NCBI GenBank assembly: GCA_029339195.1 | Contig: JAPTJF010000018.1 | Location: 62,001 to 126,000 of the forward strand | Source: Micractinium sp. NFX-FRZ | Lineage: Eukaryota; Chlorophyta; Trebouxiophyceae; Chlorellales; Chlorellaceae | Direction: 5' to 3' | Length of the DNA: 64,000 bases | Part shown: positions 55,817-64,000 of the stretch, in pieces | Layout: every line of letters starts with the position of its first letter | How positions within the stretch are numbered: the first letter of the stretch is position 1 | Made by a program: the position numbers and the translations under genes | The notes under the pieces: generated by a model | What the model saw: only the letters and a program-made list of their open reading frames with translations | Database searches by the model: none | What the model was told of the DNA's origin: nothing

Positions 55817-58345
55817 ATGACCCAGACGCCACAACGCATGGCCCGAGCCGAGGAGGGCGCGCCGCAGCTGTCAGCTGGCGGGCCGGCGGCGGCGGCGATG
55901 GCGGCGGCGCAGCCGCACGCGGCACGCCGGGGCACGGTGGCCAGCAAAATGTTGGCCCAAGACCAAGTTTTCTCCCTGCTGGCGCTGGCTCTGTGGGGCA
56001 TCACCAGCATCAAGAGCTTCCTGGCCTCCTCTTTGCTGGCCCACCACAACCTGCAGAGCCTGGCAGGGTTTGCGGCAAGTGAGCGGGCGCACTGGTTGGG
56101 TGGCTCGGGTGCATGCCCCGGCCCCCTGCCCGTGGCGCCTGCTCTTGGCTCTGCCTGCCAGCTGTGCGCAGAGCCCTTCACGGAATGCGCACCTCCAGAT
56201 ACACTTTGTGCTCCCACAGGTGGCGCAATGCTGGCAATTCCCCTCTTGCATGCCAAGGGCCACACCCACCCGTCAACGTACCCCCACTTCCCTTCTTTTT
56301 GCCCCTGCGGCCAGACGCACCCATAGCCAGCTCAAGGCACCCCCACATCCCCTCTCCTGCTCCCCTGCAGTCAGCGGCGTGGGGCTGGCGTGGCCCGCCC
56401 TGGGGCCTTTGAGCTACGCGCGCTGGCGCGTGCCTGCCCTGGCTGCGCTGCGCACTTTCCTCCTGGCACTCCCCTACAACTTTGGTGCGTGCGTGCGTGC
56501 ATGCGCAAGAGCCACACGCCGACCGTGCCTTGCCGACTGCGCTGCGTGCCGCTTTGGAGAGCTGGCTCAAGCAGGAGCATCATGGCCTACACAGGAGGGA
56601 GAGACTACAAGAGCAGCTGCACTTTCTGTTGATGCACGCTCTGCGGTCGGCCTGCTCTGGGCGGGAGCAAGCTCACCAGACACCCGCTCACTCTCCCTGT
56701 GCTGGCCTGTGCTCCTGCCACTCCCCCTGTCTGCTGCAGAGGAGGGCATTTGGGACGAGGTGTTCCCGGGCGACACCAACGACCAGCCGTTGGCCTGGCT
56801 CTTCAGCCTGTCCCACCTGGCCGTCGGTGCGTGCGGGTGCAGGGCGGTGGGGTGTGTCACGGTTCGGCATGGCTTTGGGTGTGTGTAGTGGGGGTTTTGG
56901 TTGTGGTGCAGGAACACGTGGCACTTGCGGCAGGCCTGCAGGTGTGGTGCAGTGCTGCCCCTTTGTGCAAGCGTCGGCCTGCTCGCGCTGCCCGTGTTCG
57001 CACGTTGGCGCTCACGGCAGCTCTGTGCCCCCCCGCCCATCTCTCTCCACATGTTCTGCCTCCCATGTCCCCAGTGGCTGTGCCGCCCACCTTCCCCCAT
57101 TTGTTCTGCCTCCCGCTCATCTTCCCTGCCCCCACCCCGCCCCCACCCCCTGCTGCAGGCACCGGCCTGGTGCTCCTGGTGCTCACATCCCTGGGCTGGC
57201 GCCTGCCCCTACGCGTGCACATGCCCCTGCAAGCCGCCCTGGTGGCGCTGTGGGTGCACTTCGGCAGCGGGCCGCACTGCCGCAACAGGGTGCGCACGAA
57301 TGACTGTTCCCGATTGCCTTACGGTGGCAGCGGGCTGCGAGTGCTGGGGATGGGAGGGGCAACCAGGACAGCGCCGCCGCTGCCACTGCCAGCCGGCCCT
57401 GGCTTGGCTGCTGTTGTATCGCCCTGCCCTGCTCTGCCCTGCATGTGCAGTGTAAAGCCATGGCACGCATCAGCAGTGTCTGGCACCCATGGCCCTGGCT
57501 GCTACGGCTGCTGGAAGAGCCCAGTTGTCCCCCAGCCCTCAGCGTACGTCCCACTCTCACCCTCCTTCACCCTTGCCTGCCCCCCACTGCTGCTTCAGCT
57601 CATGAGGAGCCCGGAAGTGGCCCCCGTTGTCTCCCTTGTGTACGGGGCTGGGGAGCTGGCCACCGCCGTGCTGGTGCCCATCGCGGCACGCAACCCAGGA
57701 GGCAAGCCTGCCCCTGCCTGCCTGCCTGCCCACCTGCCCACCCGCCTGCCTCCCTGCCTGCCTGCCCCGCCTGCCCGCCTACCCGCCTGCTTGCCTGCCT
57801 GGCCCTTTTGTCTGCCTGTGTGCCGGCCGGCCGGCCTGGACGATGCGATAAATGTTACCGCTGCTTGCTGCCGCCACGTCCTGAGGCGCTGCGCCCGCAC
57901 CCCTTTCCCCACGGTTGCAGGCCCCCGCACGCAGGCTGCGGCCTTCCTGCTCTTCATGTGGCTGCTCGTAGGCTGGCTGCTGCCCACGCTGCTGCTGCTG
58001 CACCCCACCAGGCAGGTGGCGCCGGCGCCGGCGCCACAGCCGCGCCGCCACGTCAGCAGCCGCCCCAAGCGGTGGCTGGCAGCAACTGGGGCAGCCTTGG
58101 TTTGGCTGGAGGGCTGGGTGCTGGCTGGCCTGCACTCTCTCTTGCTCAGCCAGCCGCCGACAGCTGGTGCAGGGGAGCAGCAGAGGCGGCGGCACCGGTG
58201 GCATGGCGGCCCCTCGCAGGCGGATGCAGCCGTGCCGCTGCTGGTGCGCTGGCTCACCCTGCTGCTGCTGATGTGGCTGCCCTGCCGCACCGTGGCCTCG
58301 CTGTACTCCGGGGAAGGGGCGCCGCTCACGCTGAGCAGCCCTTGA
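55817..58345 (+). CDS. Polytopic membrane protein, unknown function
   Basis: Exons 55817-56078, 56371-56484, 56740-56826, 57159-57289, 57451-57543, 57599-57701 and 57921-58345 sum to 1215 bases (404 residues) with consistent phases. The N-terminal 45 residues are Ala/Arg-rich and may be a transit peptide. About eight hydrophobic segments follow, among them VFSLLALALWGITSIKSFLA, LAVGTGLVLLVLTSLGW, LQAALVALWVHF, VVSLVYGAGELATAVLVPIA, AAFLLFMWLLVGWLLPTLLL, WLEGWVLAGLHSLLLS and LLVRWLTLLLLMWLP. A polar loop rich in Gln and Arg separates the last two. I do not recognise the family. Intron 57702-57920 starts GCAAGC and is GC-AG. ATG 55817 is the first ATG of the frame. Confidence 0.8.
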
Positions 58346-59325
58346 ACGATCTGCGACGACCGCCAACCTATTCTTTCCTTTTCCAAGTTGAGCCCTGCAG
58401 CTTGCAAGGGACCCCTTCTCTTTCCTCATTTAAAGCTAAGCCCCGCCGATTGCCCAGGGCCCCTGAACCCCGCCCGCCCAACCCCTTCTCTTTCCTCTTT
58501 TAAAGCTAAGCCCCGCCGCTTGCAAGGGCCCCTGAACCCCGCCCAACCCCCGTTGTCCCCCGGAATCCCGCCCAACCCCCGTTGTCTGTGTTTGGGCCCC
58601 CTTTTGTCATCAAGCCAGTCATTCACAATGCACGGTGCACCACCTCTCACACACCTTCACATGGCCGCACGCACAGCAGCGCCCCAGCATGCCTCACAAC
58701 CACACCCTCAAGTTGGTCGCTTCTCTATTCTTGTTGCAGTAGCCCAGGGCTGCCTCGTTGACTGCATGCTCCCCGTTACTTATGCTGATTGAGCATATTC
58801 TAGAACCCCCACAGCTCCCCATACGTTTGCAATTTTCGCTCGCAGCGCAGCTGGCTGTTGCTTCTACGTGGCGCAACCGGCGCGGTTGCCCAGCCAGGCT
58901 CTGCTCACAATTTTGGCGGCACGCAGTTGTATATTGTTCTCCGGCACGCCTGTGTTTCCCATGTAAGAGGAGTGGAGGGGTAGCACTGCACCTCGCAGGC
59001 ACCGGGGGCTGCCAACAGATGAGGTGGAGAACATGCAAGCACGTACAGCCCTGCTTCCCCCAGCCAAACACATTTCAGTACAGGCATGCATGCTCCACGC
59101 CGCTGCCGCCCCTATCTAGCAATGCGGCCCGACGTTCCACTGCCCACCTCTGTTGCCACACAAGCCTGGCGCCCAGTCACCCTGCGCCCTGTGTCAACCG
59201 ACTCTCAGCCTGTCCTGTCCGCCCTCATCCTGTTCTCTCAGCCAGCGGCGGGTGTTTGTTTTCGCGATTCGTTACAGGAAGACCTATCTGCACATGTCCC
59301 AAGCTGCTGCAGCCGGTGAGTCGGC
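58346..59325. other. Convergent intergenic region with 70-base tandem repeats
   Basis: CCCCTTCTCTTTCCTC followed by TTAAAGCTAAGCCCCGCCG occurs at 58412 and 58482 (70 bases apart), with a degraded third unit from about 58370. CCCAACCCCCGTTGTC occurs twice, 30 bases apart, after it. These lie in the 3' flank of the membrane-protein gene. No gene is seen. Confidence 0.65.
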
Positions 59326-61674
59326 TTACTTCTTGCCTGCAGGGGCGCGGGAGGGAGGGAGGGTAGGCAGGCAGGGAAGCACGGGTCAGAAGAGGGAACG
59401 CACTGCTGTCGGGAGCGGGGCCCGAGCGCAGCAAACTGTACTCGTGCAGGGCCCGCAGGGCCTCCGGCCCGTGTGCCTCGACCGTGTGTCGTCTGACTTC
59501 ACCATGTGCCTCCTGCAACTCGCCGCAAGCCTCACGACACCGTCCCCAAAGGCACGCAACACAACCTGACACCCCCGACAGGTTGCAGCATGCATGCAGC
59601 AAGAGGAGCAATGACGACAGAGCGCGCGGCGGGGACTCACTGCCGGACTTCTTGACACCGCGCAGCGGCTTGGAGCGGTTCTTCCTCTCCTTGATCTGCT
59701 TGCGGGACTTCTGCACCGCCTTCTCCAGGCCGTTCTGCAGGGGCGGGCGGAGGTCAAGCAAGGGAAGCATGTTTGGGGGTGAGGGGCTGATGCCAGAGAT
59801 AGAGGACATGAATCAAAACTGTTGAACCGCCTTCTCCATGCTGCACTGCAGAGCGGGCAGACAGCAGGGACGGCACAGCGGCGAGGGCAGGGTGAGGTAG
59901 GGAGCGCCGTGCGTCACGACGGGACAAAAGAAAAGCAGAAATGGCAGCAATTGCAGCAAGCGGGCAGAATCGTGCAGCGCAGAGCGTGCGCCGAGGTGGG
60001 GCGGCAGTCTGCCCAACAACCGCCAGGCCGCAGCGCATGCTGCCGCTGCTGCCGCTGCTCCACAGCCCGGCTGTGCAGCGCTCATCTGCTGCGGCTGCGC
60101 GGTGCGCTTGGCTGCTGCTGCTGCCAAGTGGAACGGAACGCCCAGGCTGCTGGGCCTGCAATAACCCCAATTTAGCCAGGCCCCGGTGCTTGGCGCATGT
60201 GGCAGCTGCCGGCTGCCAGGCCTGTGAGCGCCTGCAGCCATGCAACACCCGCCGCATCCCGGCTGGCCCAGCTGCGTCGCTCCACCTGGCTCCTCCCAGC
60301 TTGGCATGCTGCTGGCCCAGCTGCTTTGCGCTCGGTGCGATCTCGCCCCTCCCCAGCTCCTGCCGCTGCCCCTGCTGTGAGAAGCTGCCTCAGCGGCGTG
60401 CCCCTCCTCAAAGAGGCTGCTGCCAAGCTGCGCCAGCATTTGGGGGCCGCGTGGGCTGCCCGCTTGCGCTGCGGCGCCTGCTGTGGCAAGCGTCCAAGGC
60501 TGCCGGTGCCCCACGTGCAGTCACGCATGCACACTTGCAACATCGGCACCATGCGGAGCAAGCGTGTCCACAGCAAGAGCCAGGCTAAGCAGCACAGCGT
60601 GCACAGCACAACATGCACAGTGCAGCGGGAAACAGCGCGGCACGAGCCGGCCACCGCCATTGCCCAAAACAACACCGACAGAACCCCACTTGTCAAGACG
60701 GCTTGTGCAGCACACATGCCCTAGGCATGCAGCCCACCGCGCAGCGCAGCGTGCACCTACCCGCACGAGCCGGTACTTGGGCTCAAACTTCTTGGCCACC
60801 TCGACGTTGTCGTAGATGAGGCCAAAGCCGGAGCTCTTGCCGCCGCCAAACTGGGTGCGCATGCCAAACACAAACACGCAGTTCATGTCCTTGACGTCGT
60901 ACATCTTGGACAGCTTCTCGCGCAGCTCGGTCTGCAGGCACACACACACGCACACACAGAGCAGGAGGAACATTGGTGAGAGGAGAGAGGAGGTGAGCGA
61001 GGGGGCGGTGGGCATGCGATGGCTGCTGGAGGCGGCAGCGCCCCAGGGGGAATGTGGCGTCGGTGGGCTGCCGAATGTCTTCACCACTGCTGCTGTTGCT
61101 GCTGCCAAATGCAGTTCTTGAGGGTGCAGCTGCCACAGGCGCCCTGCTGTTGCCGCAGCTCCTGCCCTGGGTGCGCCCAGGAGGCTAGGCCACACTTGCG
61201 CTGGGCAGCTGCGCCACACACTCCCGCCCTGCTGCCCGGAGCCTCCTGCTGCTGCGGCTGCTGTTCGAATGTTATCCACTGCGGACGGTTCTGCCAGTCT
61301 GCATGCTGCCGCTGCTCCAATCGCTGCTGCTGTTGCTCCTGCCGCAGAGCCCTCCCGTCTGCCGCCGCTGCCCGGCTGGCGGCGCCCGCCCAATTGCTGC
61401 CCGCATGCGGCCTCCCCGGCCCCCGCTGCGCGCACCTTGGAGACATTGGCGCGGCCGGGGTGCAGCACGTCCAGCACCTGCAGCACAGCGGCAGAGGCAT
61501 GGGCCGCCATCAGCAGGGGCCGCCGCCTGGCGGAGACATGCACTCCCCCTGTAACCTGACTGCATCCAGAGCGTCCAGCAGCCGGCTCGGGCCCCCGAGG
61601 CGCCAACTCACGAACTGCTTGCGGCCCAGCAGCCGGTTCGTCATAAACTTGCGGGTGCGCAGAGTGGCCGCCAT
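59326..61674 (-). CDS. RPS24: Cytosolic small-subunit ribosomal protein eS24
   Basis: Five exons (61674-61612, 61477-61436, 60931-60761, 59734-59641, 59336-59326) sum to 381 bases (126 residues), in phase. The chain matches eS24 throughout: [94 protein letters not shown] and the basic end [19 protein letters not shown]. The protein is a structural component of the 40S subunit and is slightly shorter than animal forms. The last coding exon is only 11 bases (end of Ser, Lys, Lys, stop). A decoy copy of the exon-4 start lies 111 bases upstream at 59845. Confidence 0.95.
59820..59850 (-). repeat. Decoy copy of eS24 exon-4 acceptor and start
   Basis: On the minus strand CTGCAG|TGCAGCATGGAGAAGGCGGT at 59845 mirrors CTGCAG|AACGGCCTGGAGAAGGCGGT at 59734. 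The spacing is 111 bases. Confidence 0.85.
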
Positions 61675-62939
61675 CTTTGCCAGACTCCCCGCAGCGAAAG
61701 GACCGAGTGGGGCGAGGCACAGGGCCATGTGGCGGGCCGGCAAGTCCCCGGCCTGCCAACTTGGCGGCGAAACAAAAGAGCCCCGGAGGCCACTCCTTCA
61801 TCCCAGTGTTGCCGATCGCGGTCAGTTGTGTCTAGGAATGCAGCACCGGGCCTCCTGGTTGCCCGGGGCCGGCACTCTTGCTGTGGACCAACACTGTCCA
61901 GAGCCGAGCTTTGTCCTGCAGCGCGGCAGCCCCCAGCCAGCGTCAACTCGTTAAGATCGCTGTGCCAGTGTGGAGCAGCGCCGGGAGCAGGAACGGTGCT
62001 TGGTGGGCGGGCGCTCGTTGGCGGCGGCAGCGGCAGCGGGATGCGAGTAGGGCGATGGTCACGCTGCAGGCAGTGGCAGCGGGAGAATGCTGGCGAATCA
62101 GCCCCGCTTCCTTCATGGCTGCTTGCTTATCTGTAGCCTAAGGCAACAGGTTGCAATGCATGAGCAGGCATCATCGCAGGGTGGCCGTGAAGGTGCTGCG
62201 CCATGCGCCATGCGCCATGCGCGGTGGGCGTGGCGGTGCAGCAGCTGCCCAATGGTGGCCCACCGAGCTGGACAGCCTGTGTTTGCCATGGGTGAGTTTT
62301 GCAAGGCGGCACTTTGTGCCTTTGAATCAGACGCATGAGGAGCCTAACAAGCGGGCAAAGGTCCTGCAAACAAAGAAAGCAGTGGGAACGGTTCCTTGAA
62401 CGAGAACGTGTTGCTGGCTGCCTGACAGCTGGCGAACGCGTCTTATCACCTGCGGTGCTTAGGGGTGCTCAACTGCCAGTTGATCTCCAGGGGAACATGT
62501 TACGCTTTCCGTGTGCGACATGCCGGGATGGTGGGACGGTGCTCAATCCATGTGTGGTGCTGTCATCATGTCAGCGGCAGCGGTGTGGCATTCAGTGATG
62601 ACGCACTGTTGTGTGCCCCATTGACTTGGCCTAGACTTAGGGCCGGCAATGCCAAACTCAAACTTATAAATGCAGCCAGGCTGTGTGCCTCACTCACGCA
62701 TGGAGGGTTGCCACGCGCCACAGATCAGATGTGCCGCCTGTGTTCGGCGCCCTGGGGCCGCACAGCCTGGCGGCGATACATGATTTGTGCTTGGCTGCCT
62801 TGTTTGCCGCCTATTCGCATGGCGCAAGCTCCCTCACGTTACAACTATCATTCTATCTGGCCCGGGCTGCTGTGCCTCTGGCCGTTATCGCGCCTCACGT
62901 CACGGTGGCTGTCCACTCCGGCTCTGCAATTGCGCGCTC
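61675..62939. other. Divergent region between eS24 and the lipase gene
   Basis: It should hold the eS24 and lipase promoters. A short run of GCGCCATGC repeats lies at 62199-62221. No coding exon was supported. Confidence 0.45.
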
Positions 62940-64000
62940 ATGAAGCAGCTGCCAGGCTCCCAGCGCCGATGGCTGCCCGCCGCCCTGCTGCTGGCGGCAC
63001 TGCTCTGCGACTGCGCCCGTCCAGCTGCCGCTGTCACCGCCCGCCTGCCGCGGCCAGCTGTCAGCCGCCGGCGCCTGCTGCTTGAGTCTTGCATCGGCAC
63101 CGGAGGCACCGGCTGCCTGGGACTGCAGCCCAGCACCCCACCATTGCCCACCGACCGCCTGACGCTGGTGGCAGCAGAGCTTGCTGAGCTGGCCTACCCC
63201 GGCACGGTGGGCCCTGAGTGCGGCGGCGACTGCGGGGCACAACGGGCCGCCTGGGAGGCCGCCGTTACCACTGTTACTACAGCCATGGGCGCCACGTCGA
63301 CACGGTTCCTGTACGGGCCCACCACCAGCACCCGTAAGGCCGGCGCTAGCTTGGATGCAGCTGGGTGCTGCTGCCGGTGCACGGCATGTGTTCCTGCCAA
63401 GTGGGTGCTGGGCGGCATTCGCAGCTGAAAGGGTTAACGGGAGCTGAGCCGGCCGCTTGCTGCCTGTCCCTGGCTGCAGAGGGACTGCTGGTGGTTACCG
63501 CAAACAAGATCGTCGTGGTATTCCGTGGGTAAGCACCCTGTCCCTGGCATTGACTCATGCATGCGCTGCTCTGCCAGCGCTGCGGGCGCCCCCGCATGCA
63601 GGATATTCCATTTGCACGGCGCATCGTATGCACACATCCACACGCCCCTGGCTTGACTGGTTCCTGTGCAGAACCGAGTTTGGTGTGGATGACGAGGACG
63701 TGACAATCAACCTGGCAGCCAACCTGACGGCCCTCCCGTTGGCCCCCCGCCTGGTTGCTGGCAGCGGCGCCGGTGGCGCGATTCAGGCGGTGGTGGGTGG
63801 AGCCAGTGGTGCGCCCACTGCCACCCCCATGGTGCACTCTGGCTTCCTCAATGCCTCTTCCGAGGTGTTTGAGCAAGTTTCAAGCACCATCAGGGCAGCG
63901 GACCCCGCAGGCACCCTGCCCGTCTACCTTGTTGGGTGCGCAGGCGGGTGGAGCCGGTTTGTGGGTGCTGCTCATGGTCAGGTGGCAGGCGGCGGTGGGC
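62940..64000 (+). CDS. Class 3 (alpha/beta hydrolase) lipase, 3' end outside window
   Basis: Exons 62940-63333, 63480-63528 and 63672-63935 are in phase, and the window ends in the next intron. The N-terminus has a hydrophobic signal (RWLPAALLLAALLCDCARPAAA). The lipase_3 fold is shown by VVTANKIVVVFRGTEFGVDDED (the strand and oxyanion region with the conserved FRGT), ATPMVHSGFLNASSEVFEQV (conserved HSGF) and LPVYLVG. The last exon stops exactly where the nucleophile elbow GHSLGG should begin, so the catalytic Ser is presumably in the next exon. Such enzymes hydrolyse acylglycerols or galactolipids; the signal points to the secretory path, though a plastid route is possible. Confidence 0.85.

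Noticed and set aside
56699..58345. Unspliced 548-codon open frame over the membrane-protein gene
   Set aside because: It reads through clear introns. The seven-exon model joins membrane segments in phase and shares the same stop.
60521..61801. 426-codon minus-strand open frame over eS24
   Set aside because: It is read-through of eS24 introns; only the exon portions match the ribosomal protein.

Overview
The window reads as nuclear DNA of a GC-rich, intron-dense green alga. A Chlorella-like trebouxiophyte fits best. The reasons are the GC-rich codon use, short GT-AG introns roughly every 100-200 bases, a proton/hexose symporter of the Chlorella HUP/plant STP type, a plant-type chloroplast FMN hydrolase and a cytosolic eS24 gene. 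There are no operons, tRNAs, rRNAs, CRISPR arrays or intact transposons that I can see. I rebuilt exons by hand from splice signals, reading phase and family motifs. For most genes the exon lengths sum to an exact multiple of three and the phases agree at every junction, which is the main support for the models.

Layout. 1-670 (+) is the 3' end of a SAM methyltransferase and 1144-4992 (+) is its complete tandem duplicate. 5617-8853 (-) is a tubulin-tyrosine-ligase-like protein with a signal sequence. 9158-12011 (+) is a six-TM membrane protein that runs tail to tail into a 19-exon hexose symporter, 12083-18629 (-). 19664-21733 (-) and 22628-25383 (+) are divergent genes for a small secreted protein and a single-TM, Cys-containing surface protein. 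26173-29601 (-, 5' end open) is a WDR26/GID7 homologue, divergent from the FMN hydrolase FHY1 at 30257-32653 (+). 33443-38639 (+) is an SGNH/GDSL-type hydrolase. 39976-49542 (-) is a 27-exon secreted protein with a VMO-I domain followed by three PAN/Apple domains. 51538-53717 (-) is a mitochondrial ICT1/ArfB-type GGQ release factor. 55817-58345 (+) is a polytopic membrane protein, 59326-61674 (-) is ribosomal protein eS24, and 62940-64000 (+) is a class 3 lipase cut by the window end.

The most unusual signal is structural. At 18 exon edges in ten unrelated genes, the piece of exon next to a splice site or stop codon has been tandemly copied, usually with a spacing of about 90-145 bases. The extra copies lie, decayed, on the intron or 3'-UTR side. 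Several sites carry three copies with three usable-looking acceptors. A second genome-wide trait is an excess of GC-AG introns: 7 of about 108 reconstructed introns, six of them matching AG|GCAAG[C/T].

The genes do not form one pathway. Housekeeping functions (eS24, mitochondrial ribosome rescue, FMN turnover, GID E3 ligase) are interleaved with secretory and cell-surface genes (VMO-I/PAN protein, SGNH hydrolase, lipase, small secreted proteins) and transport (hexose symporter). Neighbours are divergent or convergent rather than co-directional.
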